Shown in pieces: positions 35,899 through 48,180 of a stretch of 64,000 nt of DNA (the first letter of the stretch is position 1; every line of letters begins with the position of its first letter). The notes beneath the pieces are model-generated. The model had not been told where the DNA came from, did not search any database, and worked only from the letters and a program-made list of their open reading frames with translations. The stretch is taken from NCBI GenBank assembly GCA_021442155.1, contig CM038222.1:20098923-20162922 (forward strand), written 5' to 3'. The position numbers and the translations under genes are program-made. The stretch is from Cymbidium sinense (taxonomy: Eukaryota > Streptophyta > Magnoliopsida > Asparagales > Orchidaceae).

Positions 35899-37050
35899 TT
35901 TAGGGTTTAGGTTTATTTATTTATTTAGTTACTTTAGGATTAGGTTTAGGGTTTAGGGTGGAGGGGGGGTAGTTTGGTGGGTTAGGTTGGGTGGGTGGGG
36001 TTTAGTGTGGGGATTATGTTTTTAGGTTTAGGGTTTAGGTAGGAGAGTGGTGAGGGGGTTTAGGTTTAGAGGTGGGTTTAGTGTTTTGTACTTGGGTAGG
36101 TATGGTTTGTGGTTTAGATTTGTGGGTATGGGATTAGGTTAGGTTTAGGGTTTAAAGTTTTAGGATTGTCAGTAGTATTTGGGTCAGGTTTAGGCAGGGT
36201 TTAGGGCTTAGGTAGGATTTAGGGTCATGGGTAGGGTTTAAGATTTTATTTAAGATTAAGAAAACCGACAGTTTAGGTTTATTTAGTTTATTTTTATTTA
36301 AAGTTTATTTTATTTTTTTTTTATTTTATTTTATTTAGTTTATTTATTTTAGGATTATTTATTTTAGTTTTAGTTTTATTAGTTATTTTTTTGGTAGTTT
36401 AGGTTTATTTTAGTTTAGTTTTATTTTATTTTTTATTTTATTATAGTTTAGGTTTTGATTTTATTTTATTAGGTTTATTTTATTTTATTTTAGGTAGTTT
36501 TAGTTAGGTTTTTATTTTAGGTTTATTTTATTTTAGTTTTTTATTTATTTTATTTTATTAGTTTTTATTTTATGTTTATATTATTCTTTAGTTTAGGTTT
36601 AGATTGGTCTTTGGTTTAGGCCTTTATATACATTTTTTATTATTTAATGTGTTTTTTTATATTTTATTTAGGTTTTATTTATTTTAGGTAGGATCTTGTG
36701 TTTTGCCAGGCCTAGTTTAGTGGGTTAGTTTAGGATTTGGGCCTAGGTAGGCCTGGGGTCTAGTTTAGATCTTCCAGTGGTTAGGGCAGGGCTCAGTGGT
36801 CAGGTTTTAGGGCCTAGGTGTCAGTGGTTTAGGGTTTAGGTTTAGTGGTTTAGAGTTTAGGGTTTAGGGTTTAGGGTAGTTTAGGTTTTTTATTTTATTT
36901 ATTTTAGGTTTAGGTTGTGGTTTAGAGGTTTAGGGTTTTGAGGGTTTGGTTTAGGGTTTAGTGGTTTTAATGGTTTAGTAGTAGTTTTTGGTTTAGGTTG
37001 GTTTAGGGTTTAGGGTTTAGGGTTTAGGGTTAGGGTTTAGAGTCTTTTTT
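35899..37050 (-). repeat. Telomere-like array, inverted, G-rich variants
   Basis: TTTAGGG derivatives, unusually G-rich on + at about 35940-36240 (TAGG, GGTTTAGG and longer G-runs). A decayed boundary motif variant lies near 36254-36266. Nearly perfect TTTAGGG occupies 37005-37040 at the 3' end of LINE copy 6. Confidence 0.82.
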
Positions 37051-39170
37051 GGGGAAAATTAGGGGAAATTTATTGCCACAAAATAAGGAGTACAAAGTCC
37101 TTAAAGTGGATGAATCTCTAAACTAATGCTCTAAGAACTATAATAAAACCTAAAGAGATGAATCCCCAGACTATTATAATATTAAATAAAGAGAAGCAAA
37201 AGAAAACCAAATGAATAAAGAAGATCCATATGAGCAACAACAAAATCCACTTGATTTCTTTGATAATAGCAAAATCCTCTAGCTAGACTGCCAACCTATA
37301 AAATAAATCTACAACATTCTAAGGAAAGGATGAGTACAATTAAGTAGGCATAAAGAGAAAGAGCAAAGTAAAGAAAAGGCTCAGGCTTAATCACAATCAT
37401 CTCAAGGAGCAACACTATATGTAAGCATCCAAACTTCAGAAGAATTGTTACAAATATATATAGTGCTACCAACCAAAACAAGAAATAGAGGGAAACATTA
37501 GGGCCATCATAGCCAACATACCTCATGTCGACAGTCATCCAAAGATCATTATCCAACAATGATGCAAAGCCTTCCAACTAGCAAATAGATCATCCAAGCA
37601 CAAAGCTACCAAAACAACCAAGCCTAGTAAGGCAGACCAAGAGCCATCCATCAGGGACAGCAGCAATACAGTACGAAAACCACCAAAGCAAACACCAAAA
37701 GGGAGGAGAAATACCAAAAAAAGCAAGCATCATTAACAAGGATAACAACACAGTCCAGAAAAGATAGGCCCAAAGCCAAAGAACCATCCCAAGATTGTCC
37801 CCAAAGCAACAACAAACCAATACCTAAATAGAGGGGACAACTAACACCAACAAAAGCCAAAAAAAATCCAATCCGTGAGGATAACTCAAGGCATAAGCAA
37901 AGATAAAAATGAGCCGCACCTCCACCAGACAAATAAAAAAAGACCAAAGGAGCATCTTGCAAGGCTACTACCAAGAATAGCCAATGTAATAATAAAACCA
38001 CCACCACAAACCAAGAGGTCGGTATTAGGAAATAAGTACAACAAAAAACACCAGAAAGAGGTAATACCCACAGCCAAAATAAAATCCAAGACACCAAACC
38101 AAGTCACCGGCACCCAAGGAAAAACAACATCCACTAAACAGCCTTTAACCAGTCAACTCGAAATGACAACAAACCAAAAACCAAGACAAAAATAACCATA
38201 AGAGCTCACTAGTAATAAAACAAAAGCAAACAGCCAATAAAGCCACCTAGCCCACCAGCAAACAACATTTATGCCACGAGAAAATATACCCATAGCTAAG
38301 CTGCCACCCAAAAAGGAAAAGAGCAAAAGAAAAAGCGCCAGGAAGGCCAAGAGGCTAAAAACATAACCAAAAGAATCAAACCAAAACTAGTGAAATGATC
38401 ACTAAGCTCTAATCAACAAAAAAAAATAATACCAACAACAAATACTAGGCCAAATCCAAACAAGAAACCACCAACAACCCCTAGACCGCCATCAACAGGA
38501 GGTAAAAGTAGCCAACAGCCCCAACAACCAACCCAGCCAACCAACATAGCCAATCAACTTAGCCAGCCAATAAGGACACCCAACCAACCACCACAACAGT
38601 AGAAGATCCAACTCAGATAAGGAAGAAACTAGCCCAAATATGAGGCAAACCTCATTAAGAGGGAAAGATCGACAAGAGCCACAAACCCAATTGGAGGCCA
38701 CCAAACAAACCAAGAAACAAACCAGGTAATCACCCAACTCAACAACTAAGGAAAGGCAATAGGTGAATAACCCACCAAAAGCCACAAGTCGAGGAACCAC
38801 CACAATCAGAGCCATCAAGCAGCCAAAATAGAAAAGGAAAGCAAGAACCACCAAAAAATCTCAACACTAAGATAAATGAAAAGACTAACAATAGTCTTCA
38901 AACAAGAACCACCCAAGACAACTAGGCAGTGAGTAGAAATAAACACAAGCATCCACCAAACAAGGCATCACTCATAGAAAATGAGGTTAGCCTAAACCCT
39001 AAAGAAGAATATCAAGGAGCAATCCTAATATGGGAAAGCACAAAAACAACAATCAATAAAAAGGCTCAAAGAAAACACCATAGCCAAAAACCAACTAAAA
39101 AGCCACAAATTAAAGTATGAAGTAAGGCAGTCCAGAGCTATCCAGATTAACCAAGCCTCTCAGTAGCTTA
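37051..39170 (-). other. LINE copy 6 long T/G-rich 3' region
   Basis: 3' region of about 2.1 kb. On the sense strand it is T/G-rich and yields several overlapping hydrophobic frames (for example 38097-37651, 148 codons; 38854-38492, 120 codons with ELDLLLLWWLVG, comparable to DLDLLLLSWLAR in copy 3). I see no homology to a known protein and treat it as untranslated. Confidence 0.6.
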
Positions 39171-39174
39171 GTTA

Positions 39175-39710
39175 TGTTTTGATTATCTAATATAGCAAGT
39201 TCATTTAATTCAACACCCAAATTGGCTAGGAAATCCACACAAGCATTACCTTCATGATGAATATGAGAAAATTTGTGGCAAACTAAAGAGAGGAGGGTTT
39301 TAGTGTGATTAAAGAGATAAAATAAGTCAAGATTCCCATTTTAGTAGAAGTGAGCATATCAAGTAAAAGAAGAGTGTCAACTTCAAATATTAAAAGATGC
39401 CTTTGTTCAAAAAAATATCAATAGTTTTATTAACATCCATAAGCTCAACATAAATTATCGAACATGCTTTGAGGGGATAAGCAAAAGCACAAATGATAGT
39501 ACCTTTGGAATCCCTAATAATATCACCACAACCATATTTATTAGGTAAAACTGAAACATCCATATTGATTTAAATAAAGTTCTCATTAGGTTTGATCCAA
39601 TCGATAATCCTAACACCTTATTGAAAGAAACCTTAGGCAGAATGAGACCCAATTTTTTAGCCACAAATTTGTAACCTTAAAATGGATGTCACTAATTAAA
39701 TCAGAATTAA
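39175..39710 (-). pseudogene. LINE copy 6 RNase H remnant
   Basis: Minus-strand RNase H in shifted frames: FKVTNLWLKNWVSFCLR near 39670-39620, INMDVSVLPNKYGCGDIIRD (39565-39505), SKGTIICAFAYPLKACSII (39510-39455), VELMDVNKTIDIF (about 39450-39412), and FSHIHHEGNACVDFLANLGV near 39270-39215. First Asp, Glu and final Asp-type positions are partly visible. Broken by indels. Confidence 0.78.
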
Positions 39711-39810
39711 ATGAAGCATGAATTCTTTTGTTTTCCATGATATTTAGCATCATTTCTATCCATCCAAATAAACCAAATAAGGTAATCAAGGGGTTGTTAA
39801 ATCTTTAATT

Positions 39811-42800
39811 ATCTTGATTTAATGCCTAGTTTATGTGAGGTTATGAATTATTTAAAACTTTAGTTATGAGTTGTAGTAGGGTAAAAGATTTATTTTTTTC
39901 CCTAAGAGCCTAAATCCGCCACACATTCAAACATCAATCATTTAGAAAACTAAGAAAAGTACCATTCTATATCCAAATCATCAACCAATTTCTATAACTA
40001 TCATGAAAGAATAAAATATCGATGTATCGCCATACACCAAAGAAAAGATGGGTGAAGCTCTTATACAACCCAAAATTACAAAATAATAATTACAATTTAT
40101 AATGAATTAATGATATTCATTCTTCATTCTTCATGTCTTTATTTCTTTCCTTTGATTTAATTTTCTCCACTTCAATGACATCACATGGCCTCCTAGGACA
40201 AAGCCTTCTAGCTAATGCTCACCTTATCCCCATAGCACTAATCCTAATTTCTAATTATAAAATTACATTAAGAATAAGAAAAGTAAATCTAACTGCACCT
40301 ACAAAATAGAGGTTAGTTAAACATACATATAATCTTAAGTAGTTATATCAATAGGACTTAGCACCTACACATGGGTAACCAAGCCACCTATCTTGGATTA
40401 TGCTTAGGCTTAAGCAACCTACAAAGAGAGCATTTATATTTATTTTAAGTCTTAAACATAATCCCTATAAAAATATAATTAGCTAATCCATCCCCTACAC
40501 GCATGCATACACCCTAACATCCGCTTATAATAATATACAAACCAAAATATACATCATACCAAGCACCTAACATAAAGCTAGAAGTAGTGACTTAATTCTA
40601 ATGTTGTGTGTATTGTGTGGTATATAGAGTTGTAGTTCTAAGTTTAGAAAGATTTAATTTAACATGAAGGGTTCATAATGTTATTTAATTGATTTAAGAA
40701 TTTTAATTTGTGTTTTCTATTATTTCATTTGATTACACTAACAACTAAGTTATAAAATAAAGAAAAGAGGATTGCCCCTTTCATCCCTACCTTAAGCCAA
40801 TTTCTAAAGCATGTAAATTTGATTTAGTTCTCTTTAGTGAATGGCTTATTACAAATTTTAACTTAATCTAAGTTTAGGCTCACTTTAAATAATCTTATTC
40901 AATATGAAAGGTATCTTAAGATTAATTCAATTGAATTACTATCACATGGCATATGTTCAATCATTCCTTTCCATCACATGTAACATGCATATGATATTAA
41001 TCCTAAATATACCTACACATACAATATGTTTTAGCACACTTAGATGATGAACGAGATGTGTATATTTGTAGAAAAGGAGATTTTAATTCATTAGCTAAAT
41101 GCACATACAATTGTATCAAAGTTTTAAGCTACTTTTCATTGTTAAACGGGGAATGAGGTAAAGACCTCCCTACTTAAACCGTGAATGTCCAGATTAGATA
41201 TACCCATTCTTGAATACATGAATGTACAAATGACTACAAGAATGGAAAATCATTCACAAGTTGTATTTCTTTCAATTGAATTATTTATACAAGTGAGCTA
41301 AAGTTGAAAAAAGAGATTTTCATTCATTAGCTAAATGCATATACAAGTGTATAAAAGTTTTAAGTGGATACTTCACCATTGTTAAACTAGGGGAGTGAGG
41401 TAAAACCCTTTGGGGATACTTAAAGCCTCAGCCCCAATGTCCAAACTAGATATACCCACTATTCTTGAATACACATTAATGACTACAAGAATGGAAAATC
41501 ATGCAAAAGTTGTATTTCTTTCAATTGAATTATTTATACATATGAGCTAAAATTGAAAAAAGAGATGTTCATTCATTAGCTAAATGCACATATGTATAAA
41601 AGTTTTAAGTGGATACTTCACCATTGTTAAACTGGGGAGGTAAAGACCTCCTTGGGGCTACTTAAAGCCTTGCATCCCTAATGTCCAGTAGACATACCTA
41701 CTATTCTTGAATACAAATGAATGTACAAGTGACTACAAGCATTGAAAATCATGCGAAAGTTACATTTCTTTCAATTGAATTATTTATACATGTGAGCTAA
41801 AGTTGAAAAGGAGATTTTCATTCATTTGCTAAATGCACATACAAATATTTAAAAGTTTTAAGTGGATACTTCACCATTGTTATAAAGTGAGGAGGTAATC
41901 CTTGGGGCTCCTTAAACCCACGCCTCGGAATGTCTATGATATATCCACTATTCTTCAATACACATGAATGTACAAGTGACTACAAGAATGGAAAATCATG
42001 CAAAAGTTATACTTTCAATTGAATAATTTATACATGTGAGCTAAAGTTCTATCTAAATTCTATCATAGAAGTACATTGGAATGAATTCGAATAAATATTG
42101 TGTGCTTTTCAAATGGACTATACACTTGTTAACATTCAAACTTTATGTAAAGCCATATAGACTAAAGAAAGAGAAATCCATATCACATGTTCTAAGCCAT
42201 AGAAACATGCAAGCTTATAAATATTTATAACTATTATCTCTCCAAATGTTGTAGTTGACTTATAAGCTTTAACAAATAACTTTGATTTAATAGTGATAAT
42301 AGCCACACTTATATTAAATTTAATCAACACATGCAAGCTTGACATAAAGGGAACCATTTGATTTAGATAATTTTGCAAAAGATGAATGCATGAATCAAAT
42401 GACATACAACATTTAAAATGATTGGAGAGGAATAATTAAATATAAACACATGATTTTGTTCAATTAAATTAATTCTTAAGGACGATCATATAAAATAAAA
42501 ATATTTCAAGCAAACCAAAGTTTCTTATGTCACTTTTAACTTTTATGTTTAGATTTGATTTAATGAAATGAGGGAAAGTTTGTCGATCCTAACCCATTCC
42601 CATGTTTTTGAATTGATTTGGTTTAATAAAATGTAATTAAGTGGATTTTAAGGATTAATAGGTTGTAATATGCATTAAATCCACTAATTAACCCTTACAT
42701 ATGTTACCTTAAAGTAATTAATTAAATAATAATGAGCCAACATGATATGCATGGAAAATAACTTGCAATGATCCTAAGAAATGAAAAGGCCTAATGCAAT

Positions 42801-43882
42801 TAGCTCACAATTATTGATTAATTAGATTAAGGAACTTAATTAATTACTTTTATGATTTTCCAACACATATGGGTAAATCATAATTGACTCTTTTTAGATT
42901 ATTAAACACCCAAAAGATCTACCCATGAATTAAATGAATGACATGATATGTAATTTTAATTTGATTAATGAAATAATTAATTAATTAATCAATTTCTCTT
43001 ACTTAATTTGCCAAATTGATTAATTATCCTCCAAATGAAATGGATTTAATGAATGGGAAAAGAGGTCCCAATCCTATTCCATAAATCCCCTTTAATGAAA
43101 TAAATTAGAGGAAACAATTAGGAAAGAAGTCCTAATCATTTTCTCCAATATTTTATATGAATAACTAATCAAATAAAGCTTAGTCAATTGTAATAGTTAA
43201 ATTAATTATAAATAAGGATATGTCTCATAACTAAATTTTCTTTTGACTTTTATGATCAACATATAACAATTAATTGAATTGATTTTATAATTGACATTAA
43301 TAAATTGTGTTCAAACAACTTTTATATAGATTATAATATTTATAATGTTATGTTTAGTTAATTTTTTTATTCAAAGTTTTACTTAAAATTTATGATAATT
43401 TAATTTGTACATTTTTTTGGATTTTGTTTGATCACATATTATTTTTCTTTCTTTTATTCTAAAGATTGATTAACCTTTTTTAGATCGATTGAATTTAATA
43501 ATAATAAATAAAATATTAGATTAATCATGATCATTCGATCAAAGATCAAATGGCCCACGAGTTAATCATGGCTTGATAGGTGCAATCAAATCACTACGCC
43601 ATTCGGCCTAATCAAAACTATTCACTTCAAACACATAAAATGAATAGTCTTACTTTTGTCTCTAAACTCTTGCCGAAAGGATTAAAAAGTAAAGTGTACG
43701 GCTATAAAGGTTGGATCCTAACAACGCTTACATTCAAAACATCAAACATGAGATCCCTAAGGCTTTCTAAGCATTTAAGAATAACACCTCACCAGAGCTA
43801 ATGTCCGGTGGATTCCGACCAAGAGGTGGCTTCATTTGGAAGAAATAAAGCACTATTGAGGTGTTTGTTGGGTCGAATCAAT
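39811..43882. other. Non-telomeric AT-rich DNA, no gene recognised
   Basis: Ordinary-looking AT-rich plant intergenic sequence with no CCCTAAA periodicity. The only structured element seen is the tandem repeat at about 41045-42050. The segment 42480-43560, rich in AATTAATTAAT, may be an old LTR or MITE remnant, but I cannot identify terminal repeats or a coding domain. Confidence 0.55.
41045..42050 (+). repeat. Four tandem copies of a ~248-bp repeat
   Basis: The landmark gagctaa-agttgaaaa recurs at 41295, 41544, 41794 and 42038 (spacings 249, 250, 244), with a first partial start near 41060. Each unit has ttcattagctaaatgcacat, gttttaagtggatacttc, ccattgttaaac, a gacctcc block, atacccactattcttgaata, gactacaagaatggaaaatc and tttcaattgaattatttata. 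Unit 3 holds a perfect hairpin GGAGGT-AAAG-ACCTCC (41636-41651). No open frame spans a unit. Probably a satellite or element-internal repeat. Confidence 0.85.
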
Positions 43883-43885
43883 TCT

Positions 43886-44716
43886 TCAGCTAGCATTCTT
43901 TTTCTCTGCTCTTATCTTTCGCTTCCTCCTCACTTGCTCATAGACACTTGGCTTTGGGCATCCTACTGGAAGAGGAAAATCTAGATTCTTGATCTTTCTG
44001 AATGTTCTTGGAACAATCTTGTCCACATATATAGTCCCATTCATATGATCAAACTCTCGTAATATGCAGCCATCCATCCGTAAGCAATAATTTTGATAGG
44101 TTGACCAAAATGATCATGACCTATCATCTCCACTAGATGCCACTCTACCATAGCTCTAAATCCATTAATGCTCAAACATCTTTCAAATAACAAAGCTATT
44201 TTGCTTCCCTTCTTTTGAAGCTTTGATTAATTATTACCAAGGATCAAAAGGTCGATGGTCTTGCATGGCTTTAATTTTTTTAGTAGCTAATGTATTCTTT
44301 TTGTCTTCAAGAATAATAATCTCCATCTAGATTATATATATGATGTGTTGGGCATTGAGAACAATAGGTTCAAAAGCCTCTAGTAAAGCATTAATCATTA
44401 AAGAAATCTGATGCTACCAGGCCTTTGATTTGAATTTATGTACAGATCATTGAGGATGGCTTTCAATGCAATTAAATCCCTAACATACTGTTCTACATCA
44501 ATACTTGCACATATTCCATGTCCACTTAGCTCATTTCCCTCAAAGGAATTCCAATCTATGGAGTAGCTAGGTCGATGCCAGGGGCCTCTCGCATGACCAC
44601 AATCATGTCATCTATGATCTTCTGGATCTTCTTCGATCCGAGGAGACCTAAATGGTGGGCTCGTGGAGGACTGGATCACCGACCTCACTAATTTTAGTTA
44701 GGGATTCTTTCTTCAT
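43886..44716 (-). pseudogene. Peptide deformylase 1A (PDF1A) pseudogene
   Basis: Read on the minus strand from 44716: KKESLTKISEVGDPVLHEPT (44715-44655), GSKKIQKIIDDMIVVMREAP (about 44640-44585), a GLAAPQIGIP-like motif altered to DLATP*IGIP (about 44540), IIILEDKK (about 44325), DHRPFD, then SKIALLFERCLSINGFRA (about 44205-44150; family EGCLS), [11 protein letters not shown], and after a frameshift [20 protein letters not shown] and [11 protein letters not shown] (44062-43940). Intact PDF1A removes the N-formyl group from new organellar proteins, using metal bound by the Cys of EGCLS and the two His of HExxH. Here HExxH reads REFDH, so a metal ligand is lost. Extra sequence (~200 bases) between GIP and IIILED may be a retained intron. 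Clearly dead. Confidence 0.88.
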
Positions 44717-44719
44717 GTT

Positions 44720-45290
44720 GATTCCAGAGATCCATCCACGGAGACCTTCAAAGGGGTTCTTCTGCAACCAACGATGCAATGGGAGAAGCGATGAAGAATG
44801 GGGATGCTATGGAAAGTCATGGTCTTCATGAAAAAGGATGGAGGCATAGAGGGATTGTTCATTGGTGGCTAGGCTATGTGAGTGGCATGGTTCAGTCAAT
44901 CAATAGAAAATTCATGGATGTCTCATGTGCTTTCTATAGGAAGCCGATTTATGGGGCTAGTGGGATCAAGTCCCGACATGCCTACATGCCACTGTGTCTC
45001 GATTTTGGAGAAAGTGAGGGAAGAGAGGTCACTTGCTGGAGGAAGAGGGTGGCATGGATGCTGCTTGGGTTGGCTAGGCTTCACTTGGTTGAGAGGTAGA
45101 GATGGACGTGATGGAGAGTTTGCTTTACTCATCCAGTGGGGGAGAGGTTCTGAGAGATTTTATTTTTATTTTTTTTAGAGCGATGGGATGGGAGAGAGCC
45201 TCAAGTGAAGTAGGAATGAGAGGGCTTCAACTTCTCTTGAAGGGAGATGAGAAAAAGATGGTTTTTTAGTATTTAGTGTTTTCTGCTGGG

Positions 45291-45325
<35 letters not shown>

Positions 45326-45700
45326 GCCAACTTTGTCCTAGATGCCTCAACCTCTCCTACATTCCCTCTTTTTATTTCTTTTTTGTTGCTTTTTTTATGT
45401 GTTGTCATGATCACATAAATTAGCAAGGAGTAGGTCATTTAATAGTTTTGTCTTTTCACATTTTTTTTTAAAATTTGGTGAAACATGATTTTTTTTAAAT
45501 AAATGATTCTAAAAGTTTTACATTATTTTAATAGCTTTAGTAAATAATTGAATGAAAATTTATAAGTTATGTGTATAAAATTAAATAATTTTAATTATGA
45601 TTAATAATTGTTCATAATATGGATTAAATTAATTATTTTGATTTAATGCTTAATATATTATATATATATACCATTTATTTTAGTTTTATTTTGATTTAAT
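44720..45700. other. Non-coding flank of the PDF pseudogene
   Basis: Less AT-rich stretch (44780-45240) that may include the transit-peptide or upstream region of the ancestral PDF1A gene on the minus strand, but no residues can be matched. The open frames at 44779-45178 on + do not resemble a known protein. AT-rich from 45420 to 45700, where CCTAAA repeats resume. Confidence 0.5.
45291..45324 (+). repeat. (GA)n microsatellite
   Basis: Dinucleotide run of about 17 GA units with one GG interruption. Confidence 0.95.
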
Positions 45701-45704
45701 TCTT

Positions 45705-47911
45705 AAAACCTAAACCAAAAAATAAACAAAATAAAATAAACCTAAACCTAAACTAAAATACAGAAAACCTAAACTTAAACCTAAAATAAACTAAACCTAA
45801 ACCCTAAACTAAATAAAATAAAATAAAATAAAAATAAACCTAAACCTAAACTAAGAAATAAAGCCTAAAAATAAACCTAAAATAAAAACCTAAAGCCTAA
45901 ACCTAAAAAAATAAAATAAAAACCTAAACCTATACATGAAAAATTAAAAATAAAACCTAAACCTAAAAAATAAAATAAAAATAAAACAAAACTAAAAAAT
46001 AAACATAAACCTAAACCAAAAAGAATAAACTAAAGTAAAAAATCTAAATTAAAATAAATAAACCTAAAATAAAAAAAACTAAATAAAAATAAATAAATAA
46101 ACCTAAATAAAAATAAAAATAAAATAAACTAAATAAACCTAAACTTACCAATTTTTTTAATTTTTTTTAATTTATAAAACCCCTAAACCCTAAACCTTAA
46201 CCCTAAACCCTAAATCCAAAACCCTAACCTAAAACTAACCCTAAACCTAAAACCTTAACCAACAACGCTAAACCTACAACCCTAAACCCAAAATTAAACT
46301 AACCCTAAACCTTAAACCCAAAACCCCAAACCCCAAACCCTAAATGAAAAAATAAATAAAAATCAAATAAAAAACCCTAAACCCTAAACCAAAAAACTTA
46401 ACCTAAACTTTAAACCTTAACTAAACTTAAACCTACAACCTAACTCTGAACCTTAAACCTAAACCCTAAAATAATAAAAAATAAAATAAAACCTTCAGAA
46501 CCCTAAACTAAACTAACTACCCTAAACCCTAAACCCTAAACCTAAACCTAAACCCTAAAAAAACCCTAAACCTAAACCTAAACCTATTCCCTAAAACTAA
46601 ACCTAAACCTAAACCTAAACCTAAACCTAAACCTAAACCCTAATCCTAAACTTGAACCCTAAACCCTAAATCTCAAACCCTAAACCTAAACCTTAAACCT
46701 TAAACCCTAAACCCTAAACCCTACAAACCTAAAATAAACCAAAGATAAACCTAAAATAAAATAAATAAAACCTAAATTACATAAATAAATAAAAAAAATA
46801 AAAATAAATAAAAACCTAAACTAAAACCTAAACCGAAACCTAAACCTAAAAATAAAATAAAATAAATTAAAACCTATATTAAACTAAAAAAATAAAATAA
46901 ACCTAAAAAATATAAATAAAATAAAACCTAAACATAAAATAAAAAAAAAATAAAATAAATAAAAACTAAATAAAAACCCAAACCTAAAAAATAAACCTTA
47001 AAATAAAACCTTAAAATCAATAAAATAACATAAACCTTAAATTAAAAAAAAACCTAAACATAAAATAAATAAAATAAAATAAAATAAACTAAAAGAAAAC
47101 CCAAACCTAAACTAAAAAATAAAACCTAAAAATAAACTTAAAATAAAAACCTAAAACCTAAACCTAAAAAAAATAAAATAAAACCTAAACCTAAACATAA
47201 AAAAAAATAAAACCTAAACATAAAATTAAAATAAAATAAAATCCAACTAAAATAAACCTAAACGTAAACCTAAACCTAAAAAAAATAAACTAAAATAAAA
47301 CTAAATTAAAATAAATAAACCTAAAATAAATAAGCTAAACTAAAAAAATAAAAAATAAACCTAAATGAAGAAAAAGTATACTAAAATTTTAAATAAATAA
47401 ACTAAAATAAATATACTAAATAAACCTAAACCTACCTATTTACTTAATTTAAAATGAAAAAAAAACCTTAAACCTAAATCCTAAACCATAAACCCTAAAC
47501 CCTAAACACTAAATCCTAAACCTACAACCCAAAACATATATCCCTAAACCCTAAACCTAATCCCTAAACCTCAAAAAACTCTAAACCCTAAACCCTAACC
47601 TTAAATCTGAAACTCTAAAAGCATAAACCCTAAAACCCTAAACCCTAAACCCTAAACTAAACCTAAACTAACCCTAACCCCTAAAGATTAAACACTAAAC
47701 CGTAAACCCTAACCCTAAACCCTAGACCTTAAAAACATACAACCTAAAATCCTAAACCATAAACCCAAAACTCTAAACCCTAAACCCAAAACCCTAACCC
47801 TAAACCCTAAAACTTAAACCCCAATCCCTAAACCTAAACCAAAAGTAACTAAATAAATTGAAAAATAATCCTAAACCATAAAACCTAATAAGCCTAAACC
47901 TAAACCCTAAG
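45705..47911 (+). repeat. Degenerate telomere-like array
   Basis: CCTAAA/TAAAATAAA decayed repeats with canonical-rich stretches at about 46170-46730 and 47470-47830. Boundary motif TTTACTTAATTT at 47439-47450 and a weak version near 46150. Ends with the conserved GRP leader (agtaactaaataaattg). Confidence 0.85.
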
Positions 47912-48180
47912 AATGGGCGTAAACTTGATGGAAAGAACATCATCACAACGTGCTTAGTCTAGATCAAGGTGGAGGCGAGGCATTATCATAGTGGGGATCT
48001 CAGTACGTGTGGATATGGAGGTAGTGGTCGGAGAAGTGGTGGTTATGGAGGCGAGGAGCGGCGAAGGTTACAGCCATGGTGGTGGTAGAGGGAGAAATCG
48101 ATGATATGATTATGGATCCCGCTATTCGAGTGGCTGGGTTGGTTCTGATGGGAATGGGAGAAACTAAAGAACGATCGATC
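47912..48180 (+). pseudogene. GRP 3' exon fragment, copy F, UTR missing
   Basis: Opens AATGGGCGTAAACTTGA, then a damaged Asn-Gln-Ala-Gln region and Gly-rich codons (ggtcggagaagtggtgg). The C-terminus has GYDYGSRYSSG-like codons and a taa at 48165-48167. The 3' UTR is cut after about 13 bases (acgatcgatc) and telomere-like sequence follows, unlike the other copies. Confidence 0.82.

Larger units (their letters stand above)
37051..39810 (-). mobile_element. L1-type LINE copy 6, 3' half, reversed
   Basis: Minus-strand 5'-truncated LINE. It starts (high coordinate) in the post-RT region (FGWIEMMLNIMENKR, about 39770), continues through RNase H and a long T/G-rich 3' region, and ends at about 37051 with GGCAATAAATTTCCCC, then CCCCAAAAAAGACTCTAAACC. 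The AATAAATTT-TCCC block matches the end of copy 2, so this is a genuine 3' end. It runs into CCCTAAA on its sense strand. Its 3' end is about 150 bases longer than that of copy 5. Confidence 0.83.

Noticed and set aside
37875..39120. Lys/Thr/Pro-rich open frames on + (37875-38195, 38929-39120)
   Set aside because: They are antisense to the LINE copy 6 3' region and share no recognisable family.
41045..42050. 5S rDNA or CRISPR-like array
   Set aside because: The unit does not match 5S rRNA internal boxes, and the whole 248-bp unit repeats with no short-repeat/unique-spacer pattern.
44779..45178. Overlapping open frames of 98-106 codons on + next to the PDF relic
   Set aside because: No recognisable domain, probably the antisense of the ancestral PDF upstream region; the minus-strand frames there are equally unrecognisable.
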